Assembly: GCA_977006965.1 (NCBI GenBank)
Contig: OZ345380.1
Span: 310,001 to 374,000, forward strand
Direction: 5' to 3'
Source of the DNA: Phymatolithon calcareum
Taxonomy: Eukaryota; Rhodophyta; Florideophyceae; Hapalidiales
DNA: 64,000 nt
The notes beneath the pieces were generated by a model. That model saw only the letters and a program-made list of their open reading frames with translations. It searched no databases and was not told where the DNA came from. Positions within the stretch are counted from its first letter, which is position 1, and every line of letters starts with the position of its first letter. The position numbers were made by a program, and so were the translations under genes. This document shows positions 45,053-55,232 of this stretch, piece by piece.

Positions 45053-46420
45053 TTATGCGAGAAGAATAAACGGTAAGATTGCTCGATGAACTACACCTTC
45101 TAGCTCTCTTTCCCGTTCCTGTCTTCTCTTCTCACTAAGTACTCTTTGTATCCATTCGGAATTATCGCTGATGGGGCTGTCCGCATAGTTGTCGCTACTC
45201 CCACTCACACTCCACAAAATCGACTTCAGTGCAATTGCGATTTCGACGAGCGCCAAAACAATCACGACGTCTGCCAGCTCCTTCATCGCGTTAAAAGTCT
45301 CTTCGTCCATTTTGTCCCACATCTGTGCAGCAGCGGCAAGTACAGACGCAAGCAACGGGAGAGTTGAACCGTGCTCCATTACAGTAAGTGCTGAACGCAG
45401 AATACCAGCATGTTCATTTTCCTTGTAGATTGCGTCCTTGTCATCGCCAACTATAACATTCCCGACATGGAGCGGTGCTATTCTTAGCTGACACTTCAGA
45501 GCCTCTTCGTCGGTGTCATCTTGAAAAATGCCGTGTCGTAGTTGTTCCAGTATTCTCTGTTGCAATATCAGCTGATCCGTACTTTCCCTTATCATGAAGA
45601 AGTTACCCGGACCCGTCAAGAAACCGTCGTCAAGCTCAAGTTGTGAAGCTGAGCGCTGTTCTGAGCTCTCGGGCTCTGTGTTTTCCCTTGTTGCCAGCAA
45701 TTGAATTACAATCGGGTCCTCGAAAAAGCTATTAGGATGAAAAACATACCAAAAGCTCATGAGATCCTGTCTGCGCAGCCCAAGGAGCACAGTGATGAGG
45801 CTGTTCAGCGAAAAATAAATTCCAAATCCGACACAAAATCCCATTACTCCAACGCTTAGCGCTGTATTTCCTTCACTTGCTCTTCTCGCCGAATCTGCAC
45901 TGACTGATGACGCAATCCACCACCATCGTTGCCGCCATCCGACAAGCGCTATCGAGCACACCGTTGTCGCCACGAGATACACCATCTCCAAATGCTGTAT
46001 CGAACCTTGTCCAGAAGCCGAGAATGGGGTCCATCTAACGCGACAGTTGCTCGCCGACCTGATCGTGTAATACACATCAAGTAGAATGCCCAGGAGGCCT
46101 ATTACCAATGCACAAGGTGCCACAAACTGTAGCCACTGCAGCCGCAACATCAGCGCCCGACGTAAGTTCACGAAAGATAGCACCTCTGAAACAATTGCAA
46201 CGAGCACTTCTGCCGCCTCAAGACCTAATAGAATGCTCAACTTGCGGAAAGAGATCCGACATGGATCTGCAGACTCCATCACAAGGGTGCCTTGCATGGC
46301 AGCGAGAAGTATGGACATGAAGGCAAGAATGGTGGGCCAGCCTAGTGCGGCTTTCGACCCGCCGACAACGGCGTGAGCAGTTGTGGAGAGTGCATTGTCG
46401 TGCATAGGCAGTGGTGCCAT
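45053..46420 (-). CDS. Polytopic membrane protein, 455 aa, unknown function
   Basis: The ATG at 46420 opens 455 codons with no intron. Hydrophobic segments lie at about residues 25-48, 62-85, 96-120, 144-162, 187-215 and, after a long hydrophilic stretch, 385-410, giving roughly six membrane spans. A cytosolic-type region between the fifth and sixth (~220-380) is acidic and Glu/Gln-rich. The C-terminus has a charged helix (SEKRRQERERELEGV). No family is recognised. The first ~23 residues (MAPLPMHDNALSTTAHAVVG...) are encoded inside a dispersed repeat; a Met at residue 35 could be the original start. The intact frame and length argue for a real host gene. Confidence 0.75.
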   Translation of the reverse strand: MAPLPMHDNALSTTAHAVVGGSKAALGWPTILAFMSILLAAMQGTLVMESADPCRISFRKLSILLGLEAAEVLVAIVSEVLSFVNLRRALMLRLQWLQFVAPCALVIGLLGILLDVYYTIRSASNCRVRWTPFSASGQGSIQHLEMVYLVATTVCSIALVGWRQRWWWIASSVSADSARRASEGNTALSVGVMGFCVGFGIYFSLNSLITVLLGLRRQDLMSFWYVFHPNSFFEDPIVIQLLATRENTEPESSEQRSASQLELDDGFLTGPGNFFMIRESTDQLILQQRILEQLRHGIFQDDTDEEALKCQLRIAPLHVGNVIVGDDKDAIYKENEHAGILRSALTVMEHGSTLPLLASVLAAAAQMWDKMDEETFNAMKELADVVIVLALVEIAIALKSILWSVSGSSDNYADSPISDNSEWIQRVLSEKRRQERERELEGVVHRAILPFILLA

Positions 46421-46590
46421 AGCTCAAGCATGAGGTGTAGCCTTTTGCGAAACAATTAGAGCGTCCTGCACAGTGTTGTGGTAGTGAGGCGCGGGCATAT
46501 CGCCTAGTTTTCGGGCACAAAAGTATCAAGTGCTGTAGTGTTGGCAAACGAATTGCATGAGAATATACAAAGACTAGTGTCTATTTTACG
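46351..46590 (+). repeat. Partial copy of the dispersed ~370-bp repeat
   Basis: From TTCGACCCGCCGACAACGG to AATATACAAAGACTAGTG it follows array units at 8450-8670 and 8830-9050. It overlaps the start of the 455-aa gene. Confidence 0.85.
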
Positions 46591-46658
46591 GACGTCCTCA
46601 ATTGAGGCAATATTTCAAAGCTCATTAAAGTAAGCAAAAGATCGAACAAGAGAAGGGT

Positions 46659-46910
46659 TTGACCGGACCGAACGGACCACAAACGAAAAAAGACAAGTTT
46701 CCGGCGCGGGCGCGGGCGCCCGCGCCGGCGCAAGTGGCCGCAGCGATAAAGCTGCACAAAGCGCTCCTTCCGACGGTAATCCCGCCGGAAATGGCGGACG
46801 CGATCGTGAACGCGCACTCCAGGGACTTGGCGAATCGAGAACTTGCCACACTTGAAATGCCAGACCCAAGCCCGCCGTTGCAAGATTTCGAGAAAATCTT
46901 GCGAATTTAA
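46659..46910 (+). CDS. Possible small ORF, Ala/Pro-rich, 84 codons
   Basis: Reads through a GC-rich hairpin (46700-46730, GGCGCGGGCGC) into IKLHKALLPTVIPPEMADAI and LANRELATLEMPDPSPP, which looks protein-like. It starts with TTG; no ATG is close. Minus-strand frames overlap fully, so the coding strand is uncertain. It could be a retroelement gag scrap. Confidence 0.25.
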   Translation: MTGPNGPQTKKDKFPARARAPAPAQVAAAIKLHKALLPTVIPPEMADAIVNAHSRDLANRELATLEMPDPSPPLQDFEKILRI

Positions 46911-48148
46911 GCGGATTTGATACAGGCCGGCTATCATACCGGTCCGGCCCGTTCACCTGTGCGTCACAGATAGGAACCAAGAGCTCAGTCAGGAATTTTT
47001 CCCCGCTACAGTGCAGGTTTTTTTTGAACTTGCAAGAGCTGTGATCCGGCCTCGCCATGGGAGAAGACTATCACCTTCTGGTAGTATGGTAGTACATGGA
47101 TTCCGCCCTGAGTGGTGTGCCGCAACGCTCAAGGAAGCTGGGAGAGAAGACAGAAGAAGATGAAAGAAGGCAGCGAGATGACTAGCTACCGTGAGCATCC
47201 TAAATGGTTTCCAACCCGGGGCATCCCTTTGAAGGACGGCGACTGAAGATTGGCTATGTAGCGATATAGATGTTAAGCTTCCCCAAGGTCTGCACATTGT
47301 GCAGCTTGGGCAGCTGTTGTGACATCAAGTACCACTCGTATCTGTTAAGTCTACTGGAGCCGTAAGGATGTGGAGTTGTTTACCAGCTCTGATAAATCCC
47401 GCAATAAAAGAAAGAAAGAAAAGTAAACAAAAATGTGCTTCATATCTCGAACATTTGGAGATGTACCATAGAGGTGACCGAGTGGCTTCAACTAAGGCAG
47501 CTTCGGAGACGTAATATGAAGTGAACCCAACCCGGACAAAAGAAAAATTCGACGCTCCTAATATAGTAGTAAGGCGGGCCTCGCTTTATGATTTATTCTT
47601 GGAATTCATCCGCAAAAGCCGAATTCGGCCGCGGCTTCATCTGTCTATAAACGTGTCCACATGGGACCCTGTGCAACTATGCCGTTGCACGGGGTCGCGT
47701 GTGTACACGTTTTCCGCTATGACCGACCGTTCCGTTCGCAGCCTCGGCTTGAAGTCTCATCGAGAAAATTTCTTTATGGAGCTATCATACACGGAAAGCA
47801 GAGAGCAGAGCGCTTCCGATTGAAGCCCTATCATAACCACATTTCAGTCCCAAAAATCATCACTGCCTCTTACGCTCTGTTAGCCTACCTACTGTATCAA
47901 CGCAGTAAGTGTCAACACCTTGCGCATCTTTCCACACCTTGGCCATTCACGTATTCATAGTCTCATCACGTAGCAATAGAATACTGTAGTACAATAGGAA
48001 GAAACACATGCCGACGCGATGGCGCTCGGATTCGAATCTCTACACTCGCCAAAAAATCACGCATGCTCAACTGATGATCAGCATCAGAGCTTCTCTGAAC
48101 CGCCATTGCGAACGAAATGCGCCCGAAACAAAAGAAAACTGCAGACGC
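46911..48148. other. No confident gene; possible LINE tail at 47403-47424
   Basis: AATAAAAGAAAGAAAGAAAA at 47403-47422 resembles a LINE 3' tail on plus; upstream ~400 bp have no open coding frame. A tRNA-like D-arm (GACCGAGTGGCTTCAAC, 47475-47491) follows but does not fold into a tRNA. The plus frames at 47521-47960 overlap with no domain. Confidence 0.45.
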
Positions 48149-49900
48149 TCATGTCGGTTTCGCAAGCGCCAGGTAGCCACCTCCGGCACACTCAGGACAG
48201 TTGACGTCGATATATCGGCAACTCAGCGTCTGCGCCGGCGTTGCCGGGCCGCATTCCAGTCGCATCACGGTGCCAGTGCCGCTGCACTTGGCGCACTGCA
48301 CGATCTTTCCAACGAGAGGCATTGGCAGAGGCACAGTTTTCAGTTCTGGCACCATCTCGATGATAGGTTCCGGCTTCGGCTTCGTCTTGGAGCCCATGCC
48401 AAGTCGCCACATCGGTAATAGGAGAAGCACAGCGGCTGCGGAGAATCCCTGCAACGCCACAAAGTACGCGCCCCATCCGAGTCGCGTTACAATCCGCGTG
48501 AGTGGATACCCCGACACGGCGGCTCCGAGATAGGCTATCCAGCCAAGAAGTCCGATGGTTGAGGAAACCGCTGAGCGATCGACGATTTCGGCACCAGCCA
48601 GCCCCACCAGCATTTGTGGACCGTAGATAAAGAAGCCGATTGCAAATACCGCTATCCAATTGAGGTACCGCCATGCAGCTGGTACTAGCCAGAGGGCTCC
48701 GACCGACGCCATGACGCCCAGTAGCCACAGCACAATAATAGGGATGCGTCGTCCGCGCATCATTTTGTCAGATGCCCATCCAGACACCAGCGAACCGAGC
48801 AATCCACCAACTTCCAGACCAGACACGCGGAAAGCTGCCTCGGCTGCGTCGCCAACACGCTTGTGATCCATGAGGAACACATGTGCCCATGAGGAGATAC
48901 CGGCGCGAACGAAGTAGACGAAAAAGTACGATACTGCCAGCAACCAGACATACGGATTGGAAAACACGTGCTTCATAAGTTTCTGCCTCAGTGGTAATTT
49001 CTCATCTTCCGCTGCAATCTTGGCGGCGTCTGTAGACTGCGCCTCCTCACCGCGGTACGCATCAACCGGAGGCAATCCAATTGATTCAGGGCCATCTCGA
49101 ATACGATTGTACAGAAACGCGCCCATCGCAATGGCAATAAAACCAGGCACAATCATGCCATACTGCCAACCAAACGAGCGCGCGCAGTACCCCGCAAGAA
49201 GGGGGATGATGAAACCGCCGGTGTTATGACTGGTGTTCCAAAATCCCCACCAAGTGCCACGTTCAGATTTGGAGTACCACTGTGTGAGTAATTTCGCACA
49301 CGGTGGCGCACCAGCCGCCTGGAAGAATCCGTTCGCCAACCACAGCGCCACGAACGCCGCAAGAGAAGTCTGAAATCCAAACAGAATGTTGATAACACCA
49401 GTCATCGCAAGCCCGACGGCCATGAAAGTCCGCGTGGAGAACCGGTCCGCAAGCACGCCGGCCACAAGTTTGCAAAATCCATACGCGAGCGGGAAGACCG
49501 ACATGATGATTCCCAGCTGTTCCAACGAAAATCCCAGCTCGGTGCGCATGACGGGCGCGACATACGTGAAGGAATTTCGCGTGAGATAGAAGGATGCATA
49601 CCCTGTGAATATCGAGTAGAAAATACGCGCCCGCCATTGTGCGTAACGTCGATCCAACGATGCATCCTCTCCCACGCGCCGCAAAGCACCCGCACCCTCG
49701 CTGGCTGCGCCGGCGCCTGCGGCCGCCATGCTCGGTCGCGACACGCGCGGAAGCGGCTTGCACACGCCATTCTGTACCGTGCGCACACGACGGGCGAGAG
49801 CGCGGCCGCGGAAGGTGGAGACGTGCGCCGAGAGCGGTGCGCAACGCAATTGCTTCGACGGCAGACTGGGCGCAGATGCAAAGGCTGCGAGGAAGTGCAT
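48149..49900 (-). CDS. OPA-family MFS phosphate-ester transporter with DnaJ-like Cys-rich tail
   Basis: The ATG at 49900 gives 583 aa without introns; the frame opens upstream but only with non-ATG codons. Residues ~1-60 are Ser/Ala/Arg-rich (MHFLAAFASAPSLPSKQLRC), a likely plastid transit peptide. About 12 membrane helices follow. SFYLTRNSFTYVAPVM and GVLADRFSTRTFMAVGL (MFS motif A) and FFQAAGAPPCAKLLTQWYS, GTWWGFWNTSHNTGG match the glycerol-3-phosphate/hexose-phosphate antiporter (OPA) group. The last ~55 residues hold CAKCSGTG and CPECAGGG, two CxxCxGxG-type motifs as in DnaJ zinc domains. It probably exchanges organic phosphate for Pi across a plastid membrane. The exact substrate is unknown. 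It is the clearest functional host gene in the window. Confidence 0.9.
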   Translation of the reverse strand: MHFLAAFASAPSLPSKQLRCAPLSAHVSTFRGRALARRVRTVQNGVCKPLPRVSRPSMAAAGAGAASEGAGALRRVGEDASLDRRYAQWRARIFYSIFTGYASFYLTRNSFTYVAPVMRTELGFSLEQLGIIMSVFPLAYGFCKLVAGVLADRFSTRTFMAVGLAMTGVINILFGFQTSLAAFVALWLANGFFQAAGAPPCAKLLTQWYSKSERGTWWGFWNTSHNTGGFIIPLLAGYCARSFGWQYGMIVPGFIAIAMGAFLYNRIRDGPESIGLPPVDAYRGEEAQSTDAAKIAAEDEKLPLRQKLMKHVFSNPYVWLLAVSYFFVYFVRAGISSWAHVFLMDHKRVGDAAEAAFRVSGLEVGGLLGSLVSGWASDKMMRGRRIPIIVLWLLGVMASVGALWLVPAAWRYLNWIAVFAIGFFIYGPQMLVGLAGAEIVDRSAVSSTIGLLGWIAYLGAAVSGYPLTRIVTRLGWGAYFVALQGFSAAAVLLLLPMWRLGMGSKTKPKPEPIIEMVPELKTVPLPMPLVGKIVQCAKCSGTGTVMRLECGPATPAQTLSCRYIDVNCPECAGGGYLALAKPT

Positions 49901-50635
49901 CGCGACGCCGACGTGCAGTTCACCGCACGCGGTGACGGCGGCAACGGCCGCGTTAATGACGGGGACAACGGGGTGGCGCAATGTGCGGCAGGTTGGCAGA
50001 CGTGTCAGCGGAAATTGAGATCGTTAGAACGGGGATGATAGCTGGCTTTACAGTGAATGGAACGATGAAGATTGGGGCGTGCGGATTGGGTGCAGAGGGC
50101 GGCGTTGGTCACCTGGCGTGCGGTGATTCGTTATGGTGGAAGGGAGGTCACAATGTCGATGCTCTGTGAGACGGACCCATTGCTGCGCTCGGGCGGTGAG
50201 AAGCTGACACTTCCCTGCTGCGGTGCGTCTGCCGCAATGACGGTTGACTGAGACATCAGTTAAAATGCAAAAACTGTATGGAGGGTGCAGACGGCGCCCA
50301 TTGCTGGCAGAAGCGGTCGGTAGATCGAAGGCATGCTGTGTCGTACGGGGCTGGGCATAATGCGTCAGGTTGTGTGCAGTGATTGCACGAAGCAGATCGG
50401 TTTCTTCAATTCTCCCCCCTCATCTGCCCGTCGAATGTTCATATCGCTGTGTGTGAAAAAATGTTGGCTGCAATGTCAAAATTAGCACGTTTTGTTCATG
50501 TCCTCATGATACGTTCTTCCGACATACATACAGTACAGTAGTGTCTAGACATAAAGCAGAGCGACGTGTTGTTAGAATTTGTTGACGTTGAAGCGCGGAG
50601 GGCGTCGAAATTAATGTTTTCTACTGACTTCGAGA
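49901..50635. other. Upstream region of the transporter gene; no gene
   Basis: GC-richer near the gene and AT-richer after 50400. Probably contains the promoter, but no TATA or known element can be fixed. Confidence 0.5.
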
Positions 50636-50935
50636 ATGGAGGATATGATCCTACATGAAGAAGTACTATTCTACATTTTTTGTAGCATAATAGCGCAATC
50701 TCTTAGGGTAACTAACATTGCAAGTGAGCTTTTGACTGAAATTTTTTTGTATGCGGCACGACCCAGCAGTATACCGAAACCTTCCTCCGATCCAGAAGAA
50801 GACCTCGAGGGGAATATCATTCCGCCCATCTTCATAATTCTGAGTGTACGGAATAGGACGCAGCGTTCTCGGAAGCCTGGAATGGCTACATCTTTATCAG
50901 TTGCTCTCTTTGCGCGAGTACATTCTTCTGAATAG
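50636..50935 (+). pseudogene. F-box-like fragment, possibly frameshifted
   Basis: The ATG at 50636 opens 99 codons containing ASELLTEIFLYAARPSS, like the LP.ELL.EIF start of fungal-type F-box proteins. In the neighbouring frame, 50840-50900 reads LSVYGIGRSVLGSLEWLHL, which fits the second half of the motif (V...WR..AL.TP.LW). A one-base shift near 50840 would join them. No leucine-rich repeats follow. An overlapping minus-strand frame is less convincing. Confidence 0.3.
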
Positions 50936-51038
50936 AGCCCGTCTATCGACAACCTGGTTTGGTATCTTTCTCACTTTCTTGCAGACAACGATAACTAAAG
51001 TTAGCGCCTGGGGGTGTTTTTTCGAGCTGTGTCTCATT

Positions 51039-51564
51039 CTATATTTCGTCTACGGTTTTAGTGCCAACTCTACCAATACTCTGGCTTCTTGATACAGTCC
51101 GTCCACTACAGCGTAGGAGTTGATGCCCAACGGTTTCCTTGGTTCCCGCGGAGCCCGCCATGCATATAGGTTTGCATTCAATCGGGCCATCTTGAAAGGC
51201 TGCTACCAGCGAGCAACATTGTGCTGCAAGCTGATTGAGAGTAGTTTCAACGCTCCTGTGGCTTAGATTGAGCTCTGGAATAGCAATTGAATACACCTTA
51301 GCATTGTCGAATTATGAGGTTTGATGAACGGCGCAGCTTCTAGGCTGAAGGGTATATTTTAAGCGCCACCAGACTTGACTGCGTAATGCCTCGTCGACCA
51401 AGGTCGTCCGCTTTTTCGTTCCCAGTGACTCCACAGTGGCTTCGAACCCAGATTGCTTCGATAGTGATCATGTCATCCATCAGCCTTTCCATGGGCTTCA
51501 TGGGCTTCAGAATCTTGCTACGACCGCAGCCTACACCTCGACTGTGACACTGTTTAGGATCCAA
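51039..51564 (-). pseudogene. LINE RNase H and C-terminal fragment
   Basis: 51564-51340 has MERLMDDMITIEAIWVRSHC then GVTGNEKADDLGRRG, the RNase H signature with its His and Asp kept. 51296-51039 (a different frame) has SVETTLNQLAAQCCSLVAAF and GTKETVGHQLLRC, the Cys/His end typical of LINE ORF2. It is related to the plus-strand copy at 15900-16440. A further minus frame to 51791 has no clear domain. Confidence 0.8.
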
Positions 51565-51799
51565 CTTCGACGCGCTTCTCCACCGCCAAAAATGTAGCCT
51601 TCAGAGCAGAGATGCGACTTTGGCAGCACAATTCGAAATAGCAACCGCAGTCGTTTCGCTGTATCTAGCTCTAGTGAGCGAATAATTCCCTTTTCAACTG
51701 AACACACTTTTGCGTGCTCAGACGGACCAGGGGCGCTACCAATTGCAGGGGAAGACGGATTCTCCGGAGGGTGGGAAAGTTCGCATGTCATTGGTGGAT

Positions 51800-52739
51800 C
51801 GATAGCATCAGTACTGATTGATTCCTAGGTCGGCCATCAACTCAATGTGATATTCTACAAGGGACGGTCAACTCACTAGTGTGTTCCGATGCAATTCGAA
51901 CTACGTGCCGTGCTACTGGGAATAGGCGCTGCTCGTGATCGACTTGTGCGCGAAGGGCCGTACGTTTCAGCTTGCAAACTTGGCGCGATTGTCTCGACAC
52001 TGCAAGCAAAAGTTGCACTTATTCGCTGTTGTTGATGTTCGTTCTCGCACCGCAAGAGTTTTCCGCTGTAATGCTTGATGCTTCCCTGACCTGGACACGC
52101 TGTCTCCATCCAGGGGGCCCTCGAGCCCGAGCGGGCAAAGAGAGAGCGGAATGAGTGGTGACGATTAATCAGGACGGCGCGCATTTATCTTCGGGCGCTA
52201 TCGATAGATTACGCATTGAGAGGATTACAGCGTGGTGAGTTTTTGTCACCCGCCGTCGGCTACAAAAGCCGGGCGGCAATCGTTAATAGTAAAGACTCAA
52301 CACACTCTGGTCATATAGTAGCTGTTACATCAGCGCATCTGTCATTCCCGTCGTCATCGATTCAAGCCGGTGAGCAAGTCGTACATCAGGCGACGTCGGA
52401 CCTCTTGAATCTACGTGGCTCCAAGAGAGCTCGATTGAGTTTTCCACCCACCCTCCCGGACAATATAGAAGTTGTCGACCTCAAAATGGTGGGACTCTGA
52501 TGCCAAAGTTACGGGCCGTTGGTGTCCGTGCTTAGATATGAAGTTAAGAAATTCGTGAATTACTCAAAGCAAAACAAACCTGAAGGCCTGCCTACGACAG
52601 ATGCGTGCCCAATCCATGCATGCACTACATCGAAAATCTGAGTACCGCTCTGGTCACGCTGTACCAGTCAAGATCTGTCTTGAACGCAACATGTGAGGAC
52701 ACTAATCGTTCAACTGAACGAAGGTCGGGAGGATAAAGC
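51800..52739. other. No confident gene
   Basis: A plus-strand frame (52216-52500) and a minus frame (51876-52184) are open but carry no recognisable domain. The Copia pol sequence that should continue left of the LINE is not seen here. Confidence 0.45.
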
Positions 52740-54060
52740 AATTTTTTTATAATTCATATTTATTTAAAAGCCCCACAGACTTCCGAAGATATGGACAAGG
52801 CTTTCTCTGATGATACCCACCTTTTTGCAGCTCACGAAACGCCCTCCAGAATGGCGGACGGGAAAACTCAGGATTCAAGATAATCCTATCTCACTCCTCC
52901 ACGAGGTTGTTGATGCTTGGACAAGACTGCATTTTGCTTGCCTTCTGCGAATCAATACAGGCCTTCTTCGTTCTCCATGCGTTCTATGAGTGTCTTGCTA
53001 AATAGTAAGACTCATCTAGAGCCTTTTCTGCTTCCATTCTTTTTCCTCCTTTGAGGTCGTACCCTGCTAGCGTGCGTTCAAGGGTCTCCATATGCTCTCT
53101 CGTTCTGGTGCCGAATTCTTCAGCCATACTTGTTATTGACATCTGTGGGAATCTACCTCAAGCATACTGTAGGGCGAGTTTTCCAAGTTGAAGCACAGTT
53201 GCCTGTGCTTCAACTTGGAGAACTTGAGGATTTCTGGCAATTCTCTTGTCTTGTCGTATGGAATCTTCCTTTTCCGCTTCGATTCGAGGCGGTCTCCTTC
53301 CATTGCCAGGAATTTAGATCGAAGTGTTTGCGAAGATTGTTTTTTTGGATATGCTTTACAGCTTCACAAAACGGCTATCTGGTCTCCATCGCGGCGAAAT
53401 CTTTCCTTGTGTACTGCCATTCATGGTTGTTTCTGCTTTCAGGCGCTTCATTTGAACAGATACGTTCTTTCGCCTTGTTCCTTCTCAGCATTTAGAAGGG
53501 CAAGATTTCTCGTCGATGTGAGGCCGTCTGGATCCGGCACAATATACGGAGCCTGTCCGTCCTTCCTCGGGCCAGTGGCCCGAATAATTGGTTGAAGAAT
53601 GCTACTTCTACTTCCTTGACGGCATTTTGTACGTGTTCTGTCCAGGGCGTTAAGTGCCTTGCGTACTCCAAGCGTGGCTATACTAGCGCCTTGTATATCT
53701 GAATACACTTCTGTATACTTAGCCCTTTCTTGAACACTCCCAGTGTACGCAACTCATACACGGCCGTCCTTGCTCTCTTTAGTCGTTGCATCATTAGCAC
53801 ATCTGTGACTCCTCCGGGGTCTAGGGATACTCCAAGGTACGTGACCTCCGGAACGTTTGCAGAACCTTGTTCGCGAGCTTGAATGTCTTGCCTAATGTTT
53901 CCTCAGGAATCTTTGATTTCTTGGCTCAACGGCACCGTGAGTGTACAAAGTTCTCGAGAAAGAACAGAACGACCAGATTGGAAACAGCTCAACTATCTCC
54001 ATTCGCGTAAAGTCGGGCGACTTCACTTTCTGCAAGCGTTGAGGATAGAAACGCTTGAGA
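52740..54060 (-). mobile_element. 5'-truncated, decayed LINE
   Basis: Minus-strand codons at 53860-53640 read VPEVTYLGVSLDPGGVTDVL, YELRTLGVFKKGLSIQK, a stop, then PRLEYARHLTPWTEHVQNA. These are clearly homologous to ELKYLGVTITEDG ... LRRLGVFTNGV ... RWEYAVHLTPW in the LINE at 36510-38323. Upstream, ELCTLTVPLSQEIKDS marks the preceding RT region. The 3' end (AGGGGCTTTTAAATAAATATG) matches the LINE fragment at 18740-18890. It interrupts the Copia-2 pol gene at about 54060. Confidence 0.78.
53183..53218. repeat. Perfect 16-bp-arm hairpin
   Basis: CCAAGTTGAAGCACAG, loop TTGC, then the exact complement, inside the LINE remnant. Confidence 0.92.
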
Positions 54061-55199
54061 GATGTCCATGATAGGGGCTTCCAAAGGCGAAGACGAGGAA
54101 CAGTCCAGAAAAGCAGAAGACAAGGTGTGAGACCGTTTGGTCCTATGGTCGTGTTCACTGCATGAAAAGAGAGTGATAGTCTGGTGCCTTTATCCATTTG
54201 CGGATAATCGTCCTTAAGTTTATTGTATACGCGACGAATGGGACCATGATAACGCTCACAGAGTGCCAAGGAATTTGGCGACACAACAGGGATATCTTTG
54301 GTGGTGATTCCTAGTTGCGAGCATGAATTTTGAAAAAAGTCGGAAACAAAGTTTTCCCCCTGATCGTGGGCTATGATGGAAGGATATCCAGTAAAAACAG
54401 TGATCCAGAAATCGAGAATCAGATTCCATGTGTATTCTGCTGTTTTTTTCATCATAAATTTTGCGACGGAGTAACGGGTTCCTCGGTCAATGATGTGTAG
54501 GACTGGATCACCATCAATAAAGAAGACGTCGACCTCAATCTCATGGTTGCAGTAGAATTCGTCAGCTGGAAGAGAGACTCGAAAACGAGAAGCTCTTGGA
54601 GCCCATGTTTGGCAAGGAGAACACCTTTTAATGATGTCCTCTAACGTTTTCCGAACGTTCGCGTTGACGTTTGATGGAGAGGACTTCTTTAGAAGGTTGA
54701 CCAGTGAGCCAGTTGACGGATGTCCGAATTGATTGTGGAGCTTTTTTAGATCGGGCTCCGTAAACAATACGTTATCCACAGTCCATTTTATGTAAAGGTG
54801 CCCACCAGCTCCTTTGGTACCCTTAACGAAGCTTACTGGGACGACAGTACCGGACGAATGATGAGCGAAAGTATTTTCGAACTCATTTGAGCTGCACATA
54901 AGCGCTCTGTGATGTTCTTGACCGAATATGAGAGGAACATCATGATCGACAACGTCCACGTCAAAGGTGAGGAATAGATCAGGTCCTAGAGGCATATGAA
55001 TTGATGCAGTACCAAGAGCGTGGACCACACCATGACCTGTGACTCGGAAAGTACGATTGCAAGGGCGCAAGTGAGGTTGAGATGCAGTATGAAGACAGTA
55101 TCGTATGTAGGCATGGAGTCCAGTCGTAGATTTTGCTGCCCCATTGTCAATCATTACTCCTTCAAATTTCTCAGAATTATTCTGCATGTCTTTTAACAC
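54061..55199 (-). pseudogene. Copia-2 protease and integrase
   Basis: The frame opens near 55199 and includes FEGVMIDNGAAKSTTGLHAY (protease; Asn replaces Ser/Thr), then LHNQFGHPSTGSLVNL and RCSPCQTW (HHCC zinc site). The integrase core is HEIEVDVFFIDGD, IIAHDQGENFVSDF and LALCERYHGPIRRVYN (D, D, E all present). After GLTPCLLLFWTVPRLRLW the codons pass into the inserted LINE and stop at 53892, so the open frame is chimeric at its end. The catalytic integrase domain looks intact, but the rest of pol is gone. Confidence 0.88.
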
Positions 55200-55232
55200 T
55201 TTGTCGTTAACAGCTTTGCTGAGGTCTGGTAA

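Noticed and set aside
47472-47558. tRNA-like sequence with GACCGAGTGGCTT (Ser/Leu-type D-arm) and a TTCGA further on
   Set aside because: The acceptor ends do not pair, there is no anticodon stem of five pairs, and the T-arm is missing.
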